A DNA stretch of 64,000 nt from Cyrtodaria siliqua. Its lineage: Eukaryota; Mollusca; Bivalvia; Adapedonta; Hiatellidae. The notes under the pieces were generated by a model. It made no database searches and had not been told where the DNA came from. It saw only the letters and a program-made list of their open reading frames with translations. A program made the translations under genes and the position numbers. The stretch covers positions 31,452 through 95,451 of the forward strand of contig JAWPHD010010271.1 in the NCBI GenBank assembly GCA_037043455.1, given 5' to 3'. Shown here piece by piece: positions 26,601 to 38,117 of this stretch. Numbering within the stretch: position 1 is the first letter of the stretch; every line of letters starts with the position of its first letter.

Positions 26601-27336
26601 CAGGGCCTTTTGGATTGCTTGCTAAATCTAAAGAAATTGTAACAATTGAGTGATCTGTTTTAAAACCTGTCTTTATTTGGCTTAGCGAAACAGTTTTAAC
26701 AAGACTGTCTGAAATTAGAAAATAATCAAGACGGCAAAATACTGGTGGTCTCCTATTTGAATGCCATGTATATTGGCGTTTTGTAGGGTTGTGTAATCTC
26801 CAAATATCCGATAAACTATGTGTATCCATTAGTCTTTGCAACTTTAATCTACATTTATTGTGATCGCTAATTCGACCATTTTTCTTATCTAATTTATGTT
26901 CTAGAACTGTATTAAAATCTTCACCTATCATAACGTTATTTTCATCATTATTCAAAATAAAGTTATCTAGTTTTTCTATTACAGTGGGTTCGTCCATATT
27001 TGTACCATAGATGTTTATTATAACAATGGGTTTTTCACTAATTTTTAAATGTAAAGCCTGTAATCGACCTACTACTATATCTGAATAGGCAATAAATTCA
27101 ACATTCTGACTTTGGTTTAAAAGAATACCGACACCTTCACTATTACTACTATTTCCGCTTAAGTATATATCGTTTCCTCATTCGTGTTTCCATGTATTAA
27201 CATTTCTCTCAGTAGAGTGTGTCTCCTGCAGAAGGCAAATCGAATAAGATTGAGATTTCAGCCATTCAAACACTTGTTTTCGTTTTAGTTTATTCCCAAG
27301 ACCTCGAACGTTTAGTGAACATATCTTGAATATCAT
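23679..27336 (-). pseudogene. LINE ORF2: endonuclease/reverse transcriptase, disrupted
   Basis: Reading minus from ATG at 27,336, the first residues give MIFKICSLNVRGLG and then LLQETHS, the N-terminus of an APE-type endonuclease. A TGG-to-TGA change at 27,178-27,180 stops it early. The frame resumes through GEDFN and TDHS endonuclease motifs near 26,900-26,650 to 25,876, where another in-frame TGA lies just before the RT palm. The RT signature FADD is at 25,240-25,251. Frameshifts occur near 25,480, at a 7-A run near 25,305, near 25,000 and near 24,590. The C-terminus (about 23,950-24,010) has a CDFC...H...C zinc-like motif. Full length would be about 1,200 residues, normal for the family. 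Not functional in this copy. Confidence 0.85.
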
Positions 27337-28585
27337 TTTTTAAAAGAACAGTTGATGATGGATTTGAACAGGGAAAAGCACGCCACGTTTTTTAAAAAAG
27401 GCTGGAGATAGAAAGAACTGATTTGTCTGAACAAAAACATTCACTAAAAAGGATTGAGACGTAATCAAGGGTCTCTGTACAGTACTTAAATATAACTAAA
27501 TGTGTATAACATACGTGATTGCAATGTTCACATTATGAGATACATATTTTACAATGACAACCATCTACTTATATGTGTTAATATCTCGTATTTAAGGGTA
27601 AAAACGGCAAAAGTGACAAAAAAGCAGAAAATATCAAGTAATAGCAGAAAAAAATAAATAAATAAAAACAAGAAAATAAAATAAAAAACGAAAAAAACAA
27701 AAACGAGAACAGCTAATTATTCATTTAACACATACTGGTTGCAATAATCCAAATCTTCTGTAAACTTTGCACATTTTTTTTTTAATATGCAAACATGAAT
27801 ACTTAAATAATAATTGTGAAGAAAAAAACAGTGAAAAATACAAAGCATGTTACATGTACATATTGCATGTGCTCGTAATTTAAAACATAAAACACTAAGT
27901 GTGATATAACAGTGAGAACCGACGTCTGCTTTTATTACTTTTTTTATGTTATATATCATACTAAAGTAAATAACATGTTATGTTAGCATACCATATCCAT
28001 TACTAATACCACAATTTAACGTTTTGTTGTTTTTTTGTCGAAAGTTGATAATATGCATTTTTATGTACTTGTTATCATGTTATATACCACATAAAAAAGC
28101 AATCTCAAATCATATCACTTAAATGAATCACGTTCTGACATTATGCTTTATTATTGTAGAAAAGTGATAATATATGCTTTAGTTTGCAATGCAAAAACTA
28201 GCGGAATATTTATTTCTATAATCTGATTCATTAAAAACAACCAATATTTTGTTATATCAATTCATAAATTGAGCATACGTGTTTTTCAAACATATTATAA
28301 TCAGTGATGGACTACAGCATATCTATTTTCTTTTACCGCGAGATACAACTATGTAGCACTGCTCCGTTGGAACGTGTTTTTATCGATTGATTGACATGTC
28401 CACGTTTTATTGCTATTGGCGGGCTTTTCAACAATTGAAAAGCATGGGCGACAGATTTGTACAGATACTGTCCAAAAGTTTTACACTGTTTATTTTTGTT
28501 TTTAAAAACTGAAGTAGATAATTGTGTGTTGTGTTAATTTTCATAAACAGGTAACAAGAGAAAGTTAGTTTTATGGATTAATTTC
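27337..28585. other. LINE inter-ORF spacer
   Basis: 1.25 kb of AT-rich sequence without a coherent ORF. It is unusually long for an L1-type element and could hold a degenerate nested insertion, but I could not define one. Confidence 0.5.
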
Positions 28586-29526
28586 TTATGGCCAAGCAAG
28601 GTCAATCCAGTGCTGATATTCTTCAAACAGAAGCACATGCTTATTTCCCATTTTGTTTATATAAGTTATCCGTCTATTATACGACCAAGCGTTTTCGATT
28701 TCATCAGGGAGTTTTTTTCCAAAGGCATCCTAGATCTAACTGGTTTTTTAAGTTAGGTCCTCGTTGATGTAAATGCCGCTTCCTTTAAAGACTTTTTTTC
28801 TCTCATGATGTAGTCTCTCGTCATGCGTGATACGAACTTCACAATAATCTGCCTCGTTCCATTTTTGGGTTTACCCAATCTGTGTGCCACATCGATGTCC
28901 CTCTTGTGCAGGTTGAGGCCTACTATTTCTGTAGTGTTTTCGGAGCTTTCATTTTCTTCCACACTAATACCGCTGATTCTTATATTATTTCTTCGACCAT
29001 ACTGTTCTAACTCATTTATTTGCCTTTGTGCTCTTTCGTTTGCCCTCTTTGTCTCATTTCTGAGGATTTCGTTTTCATGACCCTGTGTTTTCACTTCACT
29101 TTCGAGATCCTTTATCTTTTTTCTCAAATTTTCATTTTCTTCTTCCTTTGCAAAAAGCTTTCCTTCTAATATTTCAATACGATGAAACACGGACTCGAGA
29201 AGTTCAGTTTTCATTTGTTTTAGTGTGCTTTTAATCATTTCCTTCAGACTACTGTCGTTTTTAGTTAACATATTTGACATTTTGTTATTTATCTCTTGGA
29301 GTTGTTTGCTTAAGGATACAGTACTCTCATCGTCTAATGACTTTAAACTGGTGTCTTCTAATATTTCACCCATGTGTTTTGCCTTTTTTGCTTTCTTCTT
29401 CTTTTCCGCCTTAGAGATGGTCTCCTTTTCTGTGCTTGTGTCAAGCTCACTAACGCTTGATGTTTCTGACCTCTTTCTCTTACTTTCACTGTCTGTTTCC
29501 ATATTCATATTGGAAGTAGCAGACAT
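28586..29526 (-). pseudogene. LINE ORF1: coiled-coil RNA-binding protein, C-terminal frameshift
   Basis: From ATG at 29,526 the protein has a charged, Lys/Ser/Glu-rich N-terminus, then a long heptad-like coiled coil (about residues 80-180), then the ORF1 RNA-binding region with RRNNIRISGI and a DVAHRLGKP motif followed by RQIIVKF. The intact frame runs to 28,753. A frameshift near an A-run at about 28,795 displaces the C-terminus, whose family-like end (YQHWIDLAWP) can be read in another frame to the stop at 28,586. Such proteins trimerise and coat LINE RNA in ribonucleoprotein particles. Confidence 0.8.
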
Positions 29527-29887
29527 AACATTTGATTCACCCTGTATCTGTAAAATATTTTACCGTGACCTGTTTTAGTGTACCTCTTTTCTAACGGATA
29601 TCAATCAGTGTAAAAGCACCCTATATATGTCTACATAAATCACAATATACGTGTTTATTGTCTCTGTACATTTGACCCTTTGATTTGATTCTCACATGTT
29701 CAAATATCTCCAAAAGTGATTCATATTTATTCTTTTGAAATGAAAGTTTATATTTACCCAACTATCCGATTTAGTAAAATCCTTTTTATATTGAATTTCC
29801 TTTTCACATTTTTGAGTTAATTGATAGTTAAATTTGAGCCATTTGTTTCCAAAGTCGGCTGGTTACCGGAAGTTAAATTTAGTCAAT

Positions 29888-29900
29888 AGTCCATAAACTT
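29888..29900. repeat. Target-site duplication, right copy
   Basis: AGTCCATAAACTT, matching 22,916-22,928. Confidence 0.85.
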
Positions 29901-29934
29901 GCATATGGACCTCAGCACCATACATTATTTGTTA
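29901..29934. mobile_element. Foldback element, right arm separated by the LINE
   Basis: Inverted copy of 22,797-22,827 (ends TTATTTGTT against AACAAATAA), directly following the LINE's right target-site duplication. Confidence 0.85.
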
Positions 29935-30419
29935 ATTAGTGTTTGAAGCAGAGATTGGTGTTCAAACAGTTATAACAATAATATAATCATGTTAGATAAG
30001 GATATCATGCGTTATTGACCGATCCAAGTCGATTTTAGTTTAGTTTTAATTAGTTTAATAATATTTTATTGCAGATATGTTACAATACATCAATTCAACA
30101 TCACAATATTCATAGAAACATATGCAAATGGATTGAACTACAAGTTATTACAACATTAGTTACAGTTCTCTCCATTGTGGCTGAAAAAGTGTATATGATT
30201 ATCGGTTTGAAATTTTAACAATATATTTAAATATAAATTTGATACAGAAAAACGAAGAAAGAAAAAAAATATATATAATAATAAAAAATGTAAACTCTGC
30301 CGTGCCATTCTACCCCCACGCAATATCCACCGAAATAACACCACAATATCCCCGTTCAGGCTGATAGAAACATAGCGACAGTAGATGTAGACAAAATAAA
30401 ACGTTATATTGATACAAAG

Positions 30420-31388
30420 TTAAGGATTTTGGAATCGTTTAGTGTTTTTAATATAGTTTTGCATTTGAGTAAATAGAATATGATTTTCCTCGTCTTTTAG
30501 TTGATCGATGCCGTATAAAAGTTTGTGAGAACTTAAAGGATGAAATATACGAGTGTCTGAAAATAATTGTCGTCTTTCATTTCTGAAATTTACACATCTA
30601 AACAAATAATGCTCAACATCTTCAAAACCATTACCACATATACAATTGGGATTATCCCTCAAATGATTAAGAAAGAGATCAGTGTTTAAATTGCTGCAGT
30701 TGTTTCGCAAACGCGCATGTAGAACTGAAAGGTATCTATCACCCAGTATGTAGTATTGGGGTACTATCGGTGGTTTAAAGTAATTGTTAAGTCTAGTTTT
30801 AAAACTCGAAAGGGATGGTGCTTCGCGAATATTGATATCAAGTTCATTCCAAACTTTTAGAGATGACGGTTAGACTGATCTCGAAAACAGTTCTGTTCTT
30901 CTAGGTAAAGCAACGAAGTTTGAACTATTTCTCAAGTTGTAAGGATTCGATTCCGAAACAGTTGCAGGGAATATTTCATTCAAGTAACTCGGTAAATCTC
31001 CATTTGTAAACTTAAAGGTCAATATCAACTTTTAGATGTGTCTTCGGTCGGCCAGAGAGACCCAACCAATTTCAGTTAACAATTTTTGTATAGAGACAGA
31101 ACGAGTCAGGCCAGTAACTATTCGCGCGGCTTCATATTGTATTTTTTCTAAGTTATCTTTTTCATAATTTGTACAACTATCCCATATTATAGCCGCGTAT
31201 TCTAAAATAGGGCGAAGGTAAGATTTATATATTTGATTAAGCGTTCGACGTTTTAATTTAAATTTCATTAATTTCATTGAACCTAATACCTTAGACGCAG
31301 ATATTACAATATTTGAAATATGTTGATGCCAGGACCCAGGGTTACTCCTAGATGTTTATGATGGTCAACAAAGTTAAGTTGTGTATTT
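30420..31388 (-). pseudogene. C-terminal part of the same RT ORF, broken
   Basis: Continuation in shifted frames: LNQIYKSYLRPILEYA (31,032-31,277), then stops near 31,032 and 30,890, then a terminal frame 30,420-30,710 with CICGNG...HYLFRC, a CCHC-type zinc motif common at LINE C-termini. Stop at 30,420. Confidence 0.75.
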
Positions 31389-32787
31389 TCAAATATCAAA
31401 GACGGACGGTTTCTGTTTTCTGTTTGCAATTGAAAAGAAGATAACTTCAGTTTTGGATGGATTAAATTTTACTAGCCATTGCTTTGACCAATTCGATATT
31501 TTACACAAGTCCTCATTAATTGTAGTTTCCATATAATCTAAATCGGATGTAGATACCGCAATAGAACTGTCATCAGCAAATAGCCTTGTTGTACTAAGCA
31601 ATGCATCAGCTATGTCGTTTATATAAATTAAAAACAATAATGGTCCTAGAACAGACCCTTGGGGTACGCCGGCATTTGGAGTTTTTATTTCAGAAAAGGT
31701 CGAACCAACGAAAACTCTTTGTTTACGATCAGTTATATAATTATTTATCCAATTTAGAAGGTTGCCTGAAATGCCATGTTGTCGGAGTTTAAAAATTAAA
31801 GCTGCGTGCCAGATGCGATCGCAAGCTTTGGATATATCAAAAAATACCATACATGTAAATTTGTTTTCATCAATCGCTTTGCATATTTTATTATAAATAT
31901 CAATTAGTTGATAAACTGTTGAGTGACCAAATAAGAAACCAGACTGGTTTTTAAATATTAAATTATTGGTAAGCAAAACATTAAAAATATGTTTGAATAT
32001 CACGCGTTCCATAACTTTTCCAACGCAGCTAATTAACGATATTGGTCTATAGTTTGAAGGTGAATCTTTATCACCTGATTTAAAAAGTGGCATAACATTA
32101 GCTAATTTCCAGCATTGTGGAAAGATATTTTCTTGAATTGAACGATTAAACAGAATACACAGGGGCCGACATATTGTTTTTGAAGTTTCTTTCAGGACTC
32201 TATGACTTATTTCATCTGGCCCACTAGCTTTATTTATCACTAAGGTTGATAGGATATCAGAAATTTCATTTTCAGTAATATTAATATCATTGATAGTATT
32301 GATCGTCTTAGGTATAAATTGTGGTAGAGTGGCATTGGTGTCGTCAACAGTTGATATTGATGTAAAAAAGTAATTCAATAAATTTGCCTTTTCTTCGTCA
32401 GATACAGAATATAAACCATCGTTGTTCTTTAAAGGTGGTATGACGTTACAACTGTTAGCGTTTTCTTTAATTAACATTTTGATTATTTTCCAGTACTGTC
32501 GAGGATTTGCAGAATTCATATCACTTAGAGAAAATTCAAGTTGATTAAAAAATATTTCTTTAGCATGCTTTTTCATATTATTAACTTTATTTCGAAGGTC
32601 TTTATATACGCGCCAATCAGATTGATTGCCTGTACGTAAAGCTATTGATTTTTTTCTATCGCGTTTACGAGATGCAAGTCGAATTTCAGAATTATACCAA
32701 AGCTTATCATTTGGACGAACTGTTACGAAACTAGTTGGAATGCATTCTTTCATGAGATCAGTGAGTTTATTAATAAAACTATTTAGT
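31389..32787 (-). pseudogene. Reverse transcriptase fragment (Jockey/CR1-like ORF2)
   Basis: An open frame of about 465 codons after removing flanking host sequence (the frame runs on to an ATG at 32,930, but that part lies beyond the putative target-site duplication). It shows WRVYKDLRNKVN, then the RT fingers with NKASGPDEIS and SNYRPISLIS, then VPQGSVLGPLLFLIYINDI and FADDSS, in the normal order for this family. The SKAFD position reads SKACD, an unusual Cys. The frame ends at a frameshift near 31,400. Confidence 0.85.
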
Positions 32788-32827
32788 GTCGATTTTAGTG
32801 GGGTAGGGGTGGAAGGAGAGAAAAATG

Positions 32828-32878
32828 TACATATGCATGTTGAATCAGGGAACTCCATATATGCAACATGCATATGTA
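32828..32878. repeat. 15-bp-arm hairpin
   Basis: TACATATGCATGTTG and its inverted copy around a 21-nt loop, just outside the truncated end of the LINE. Confidence 0.75.
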
Positions 32879-33479
32879 TATTCCCCTCTCTCTGATACGA
32901 CTCTAAATAACCCAACATAATGTTAAACAAAAATTTAATTCAAACCAATGTATGTGTACGAACGTCAATTGGACATGTTACGTACAATTCAACACATTTC
33001 AGGTTGATATTGGGACATTTGTTTTCTTTTGCTGAACGTTTATGTAGATCTATATTATTATGTTAATGTATATCGGGATGTAGTTGTTGCAGTTTACGGT
33101 GACCTTGACCGTTTTGTAGCATCTTTTCAGATTTGATTTAAAACCTAAACTCGCGTCCATGCTACTGCATATGACGATTATTACAAAAAATATATAATGC
33201 GTATATACATGCATATATACCTTTTATTATCATATATATGCCGGAAATGCTGCTGTTTTATTTATTTGCATTATGTAAGGGAGATAGAACTGTTATCCAC
33301 GTGTACTAATTTCAGATCGGGTTATTTCCCTTATTAGCATGTTTGGAATAAAACGCTATACGTTTTGTTATGGTAATAGTTTATATTTAATAGTAATAGT
33401 TTGCGATTAAATATAAAGAAATAAACAAAGGATAACTAGAGTAGTCGCCTATTAAGGGCGACAAATATACCCCGCTACC
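32879..33479. other. Gene-free AT-rich interval
   Basis: No supported coding, RNA or repeat feature apart from TATA/TGCATA-rich runs near 33,190-33,240. Confidence 0.5.
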
Positions 33480-34240
33480 AGTCAACACCCCCGCCCTCCC
33501 ACCCCGTACCTCATTTCCCACCCTACCAAACCGTAGGTAGGTTTGGCAAAATATGGCAGGTAAATGTATGAATAAAAAATTAAAAGAAAGTTAAATAAAG
33601 AAGAAAGAATTTTGCGTTAAATATATGCAAATGTTCCTTTCATGAGAGTTGCTTCAGGGGAAGAGGCGTTATGGAGCGGACAAGCTTTTACATGGTGGGT
33701 GACCTTAACCTTTGACCTGTTGACCTCAAAATACCCGTACCTCATTCCCCACCCTACCGTATGTTTGGCAAAATATGGCAGGTAAATGTATGAATAAAGA
33801 ATTAAAAGATTAATAAAGAAGAAACAATTTTGTGTTAAATATGTGTGAATGTTCCTTTCATGAAAGTTGCTTCAGGGGAAGAGGAGTTATGGGGCGGACA
33901 AGCTTTTTCATGGTGGGGTCCCGCTGACCCTGACCTTTGACCTGTTAACCTCAAAATCAATAGGGGTCGTCCTCTCAAGATTTGCTTCAGGGGAAAAGGA
34001 GTTAAGTTGCGGACAAGGGATTTAATTATCTGGGCCCAATGACGGTGACCTTTGACCTACTGAACTCAAAATCACTAAGGGGTATCCTCTTACGGCAGAT
34101 AGTCCTCCCATAAAGTTCATGAGATTTGCTTTATGGGGAGAGTAGTTATGGAGCGGACAACGTTTTTCATTATCGGGTCCCGGTGACCTTGACCTTTGAC
34201 CTACTGACCTCAAAATTAATATAGTGTCTTTCTCTCACCA
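33480..34240. repeat. Tandem copies of a mollusc-type dispersed repeat
   Basis: Four degenerate units share GTTGCTTCAGGGGAAGAGG-type and GGAGCGGACAAGC-type segments (near 33,650, 33,868, 33,980 and 34,130), each followed by a GACCTTTGACCT core. The first two units also share a longer segment, GGCAAAATATGGCAGGTAAA, as a direct duplication of roughly 225 bp. The core resembles nuclear-receptor half sites. Dispersed repeats with this core are, to my knowledge, common in bivalve DNA. Confidence 0.7.
34184..34210. promoter_or_regulatory. Array of TGACCT half sites (sequence match only)
   Basis: Reading minus, AGGTCA occurs with 2-bp, 1-bp and 0-bp spacings (DR2, DR1, DR0). Weaker versions lie near 33,710, 33,930 and 34,047. 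It is a match to nuclear-receptor DNA sites; activity is unknown and it belongs to a dispersed repeat. Confidence 0.35.
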
Positions 34241-34969
34241 CAGGCAGTTCACCTATTAAGAGGCGCACCAACACATGAAAGGTTATATGGCGCCTAACAG
34301 GAATGAACATGCCAGGCTCATCCTCCACCTATGAAGTTTCATGAGATTTCAGTTAACCCTATTTTTGAAAATGCAACATTTTGCGTTACCGTCAGTGTTA
34401 GTGACTCTGTATCGCAGTATAACATAACACATTTTGACTCGTGACTGCTTTATTTGATTAAGTGAAAATGAAATGATTTATACTAAAATATGATTTTGAA
34501 ACAAGATATTAAACTACGGTATAATATCTGTCTATTTGCAGTGAGGTCTTTAAACAGTGAAACACGTTTAAAGTCCTAGAGTATATATTTGTTAACGTTA
34601 TGAACATCATTATTTATATGGTACTTTTACATGTGTGTTATGATTTGGCTCAAACTGGGATGAACATTGAAAGGGATCGATCTCGCCCAGAAGTATGCCA
34701 AATAATTGGCGTTCACTAGACGGCTGCTTCACTGCGCATGTCATGTTTGAGAAATGAATGCTCCTGCGTAATCATGTTCATTTTTGTACGGGGGTAAACC
34801 ATTTTTTGGCACTTTAACTGTACCTGTTGATGACTGCAAGTAATTAAAGACAGTAACATGGCACATCATCCTTGAAATAGTGTAGTTTTTAAGTGGATTA
34901 CGACATACAGGGCCCTGGCTGAAACAAAAGATATTAGTACTTTCGTTGTTTAACAATGTTAAAAAGAAC
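34241..34969. other. Gene-free interval
   Basis: AT-rich with no ORF above about 70 codons and no recognised element. Confidence 0.5.
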
Positions 34970-35037
34970 TTGTTATAATAATTGTTATAATTATAATAAA
35001 ATAATAATTATATCAATAGTAATGATAATTATAACAC

Positions 35038-35203
35038 AAGAAGAAGAAGAAGAAGAAGAAGAAGAAGAAGAAGAAGAAGAAGAAGAAGAAGAAGAAGAAG
35101 AAGAAGAAGAAGAAGAAGAAGAAGAAGAAGAAGAAGAAGAAGAAGAAGAAGAAGAAGAAGGAGAAGAAGAAGAACAACAACAACAGCAACAACAACAAGA
35201 ACA
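35038..35203. repeat. AAG trinucleotide expansion with AAC tail
   Basis: About 45 nearly uninterrupted AAG triplets, then AAC triplets. It gives a spurious poly-Glu/poly-Gln frame on plus and poly-Phe on minus. The purine strand could form triplex DNA. Confidence 0.95.
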
Positions 35204-35345
35204 AGGAAAATTTCACATGAACAAGATGAGAAAAAGACGAAGAAAAAAATAATTAGTCAACAAAATAAGACGAGAAGAAGAAGAAAAAAAGAAGAAGAAA
35301 AGAAGAAGACGAAAATAAGGAGGAGGAAAAGAAGAAGACAAAGTA
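35204..35345. repeat. Purine-rich degenerate AAG tract
   Basis: AAG/GAA runs with A interruptions continuing from the expansion. Confidence 0.7.
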
Positions 35346-35859
35346 TATCTGTAATACGCTATACAAATCTCTCTTCAGTTTCAAATGAGTTGTTTACTTT
35401 AACGTCATCATTATTTCTTTCTTTTTAACGGTCTCCATCATGATCCTGCAGGGGTAAACGTGATAACGTGGCTTCATCGTAAATGGAGTGTCCCCCACAG
35501 AACTTGCAGCAACTATGCAGTTTAAACGATTTTAGATTCATTCTCCATATTTATTTCGATGTACATGGCGGATGAACCTGACATGTTTATTACTGATTGG
35601 CACCATATAACTGTTCTTGTGTTGATGCGCCTTTCAAACACACTTCTTCTTCTTCTTCTTCTTCTTCTGCTTGTGTTATAATCATCATTACTATTGATAC
35701 AATTACTATTTTATTATAATTATAACAATTATTATAACAAATCTTCTTCTTCTTCCGAGACAAATATTGTGGACGAGAGAGAGTAAAGAGTAAAATGAAC
35801 AATGAGGCTAACATGTACCATATGTAATATTACTTATTATAATGCAATATGATTCAATT

Positions 35860-37095
35860 ATAGATATGCTTTAATCTGGTTCACATACACGTGAATTATA
35901 GAACGATGCGTAAATGAATATTAGTATGTAATTATAGATGTAGACATACTTCATTCTGTTTCACGTGCACTTGCATATAGAGCACGATAAGTAATATGAC
36001 AAATTATTGTGTTATTATAGATGTAGACATACTTTATTCTGGTTCACGTGCACGTGCATATATAGCACGATATGTAATATGACATATTATTTTGTTATTA
36101 TAGATGTAGACATACTTTTTTTTGGTTCAAGTGCACGTGCAAATTAGAATGCAATATGCAGTATGACATATTGTGTAATTAAATAAGTAGACATGTTCAC
36201 GTGAACGTGCAAATAGAACACAATATGTAATATGACATATAATGGTGTGATTATATACGTAGACATGTTTTATTTTGGTTCACGTGCACATGCAAATAGA
36301 GCACAGTATGTTACATGACATATCATTGAGTAATTATAGATGTAGACATATGCTATTTCGGTTTACGTGCACGCGGACTTAGAACAAAATATGTAATATG
36401 ACATATTATTGTATAATTCTGTAGACATATTGTATTCTGCTTCACGTGCACGTGCAAATAGAACGCAATATGTGAAATGACATATTATTGTGTAAGTTTG
36501 TATATAGATATATAATACTTTGGTCCATGTATCCGTGCAAATAGCATACAACATAAATTATGATATGACATATTATTGTGTAATTATATAATATATGCAG
36601 GAATATATTATTTTTGTTTACGTGTTCGTGCACTTAGAGCATAATATGTAACATGACATATTATTGTGTAATTATGTAGACATATTTTTTGTGGTTTAAG
36701 TGCACGCGCAAACAGAACACAACATGTAATATTACACAGTTGGGTATTTACATGTGTAGACATATGTTATTCCGGTTCACGTGCACGTACATATAAAACA
36801 CACTATATACTATGATTATATTGTGGAATTACATATGTAGACATGTGTTATTCTGGTTCGCGTGCACGTGCAAATAGAACACAATATGTAATATGACATA
36901 CTGTTTGTAATTATATAGGTAGACATATGCTATTCTGGTTCACGTGCACGTGCAAATAGAGCGCAACATGTAATATGACATAATATTGTGTAATTACATA
37001 TGTAGTCATATGTTATTCTGATTCTCGTGCCCGTGCAAATAGATCACAATATGTAATATTACAAAATATTGTGCAGTTATATATGTAGACGTATT
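35860..37095. repeat. Minisatellite of about 82 bp with CACGTG motifs, about 15 copies
   Basis: Units, for example 36,014-36,096, contain TAGATGTAGACATA, then TTCACGTGCACGTGCAAATAG, then AATATGTAATATGACATATTA (each given in part). Spacing averages 81-83 bp. Nearly every unit has one or two CACGTG or GTGCAC palindromes. Short minus frames here are repeat translation. Confidence 0.9.
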
Positions 37096-38040
37096 AATAA
37101 TTAATAATTAGTGTTAGTAGTCTGATAAAAAAAAATTAACTTTAAACATTAATTTATCAATAAAGAATAACAAAACATAAAATATGTACTTATACAAGTC
37201 ACGTAAGTTTCGCTTACATAAACATGATTTAGATCGATAATTAAATGAGACTATCTGTAAGAGTAAAGCATGTAATACATTTTAAAATAATGTATTATTG
37301 AAACATCTTAAGAGTTATGTTCAGTCATGAAATCATATACTGAGCAAAATAAATTTAGCACATAAAATGCGGGGTCAAGGATAAAGTGACAACAATATGA
37401 CCAATAGTAATGCTACAAAGTCATTTGTAAACAAAGCCGGTGATAAACAATCATAAATCAAATATATAGAGTTATAATATATCTCCCGAGGTAGAAAAAT
37501 GGCCCCGATACAAGAACGAGTGTGGAGTGCACGAGAACGCCAAGACAACGTCACGGCATACAAACAAAATAAGTGGAACCGGAACTCTTCGTTAATTTCC
37601 GTAATCGGTAATCCCTAGTGGCGGAATCTGACGACGACGTCCGTAAAACTTTCGGAACGTCATTTGGCGTCATTTGGCGTTCCCGCCACTGACGGAAAAG
37701 GCCGAGCAATGTTTCGTACTGCGAAATATCTCCCACTGGGAGCTGGGAGATTGTTCCCAGTATAGCAAACGAGTAGATATAGCTTTTCTATTTCCAGTAT
37801 TTCCTATACAAATCACAGACAAATATGTAATATAATAGTTTTATAGGCATTTTATCAAAAATCGTTTTCACTTTAATGAAAAAGAAGGTAACTTTAAAAT
37901 TATGAAATTTGGAATTTTGTTTGAGAATAACAATTGTTTATGAACATATTTCAGCGTGTTTTAAACAATGACATAAAGAGCAATTCTTCTCAATGCCAAA
38001 CATTAAATGTGTTCAACGTTTGTATAATAACATTATTAGT
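37096..38040. other. Gene-free interval
   Basis: AT-rich. Frames near 37,375-37,736 are under 65 codons with no domain, and I do not call them. Confidence 0.5.
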
Positions 38041-38117
38041 CACATTCCCTGCCTGGAAATTATATTCACCCGAGCTGTTAGGCGAAGAGGAATATATATT
38101 TCCAGGCAGGGAATGTG
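38041..38117. mobile_element. Small foldback (MITE-like) element
   Basis: Arms 38,041-38,067 and 38,090-38,117 around a 22-nt loop share CACATTCCCTGCCTGGAAAT and its inverse with a single 1-nt indel. Confidence 0.75.

Larger units (their letters stand above)
22929..29887 (-). mobile_element. L1/Tx1-type LINE, near full length, decayed
   Basis: A 6.96-kb non-LTR retrotransposon on the minus strand, bounded by 13-bp target-site duplications. Its 3' end is an A-run (T-run from 22,927 on plus) preceded by AATAAA. It has two ORFs separated by about 1.25 kb: ORF1 (28,586-29,526), a coiled-coil RNA-binding protein, and ORF2 (23,679-27,336), endonuclease plus reverse transcriptase with a C-terminal zinc-type motif. 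The endonuclease and RT style point to the L1/Tx1 lineage. Several nonsense and frameshift changes show that this copy is dead, although the ends are intact enough to define the insertion. Confidence 0.85.
30040..32787 (-). mobile_element. 5'-truncated Jockey/CR1-type LINE
   Basis: Minus-strand non-LTR element retaining only the RT and C-terminal part of ORF2; no endonuclease is left. A 12-bp match GTCGATTTTAGT at 30,028-30,039 and 32,788-32,799 is a likely target-site duplication, which places the truncation inside the coding region. The 3' end (low coordinates) carries AATAAA and an A-rich tail. The insertion lies less than 150 bp from the L1-type LINE. Confidence 0.7.
34970..35740. repeat. 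Long inverted repeat flanking an AAG expansion
   Basis: Arms 34,970-35,040 and 35,670-35,740 (71 nt) are inverted copies with three mismatches by eye, both ending inward in TTATAACACAAG or its complement. Between them are an AAG tract and about 440 bp of other DNA. The right arm is bordered on both sides by CTT runs, so the repeat tract grew at the arm edges. Confidence 0.85.

Noticed and set aside
26081..26653. 190-codon plus-strand ORF
   Set aside because: Shadow of the LINE ORF2 endonuclease/RT region on the opposite strand.
34956..35252. Poly-Glu/poly-Gln protein
   Set aside because: It is only the AAG/AAC expansion in frame; the opposite strand reads poly-Phe equally well.
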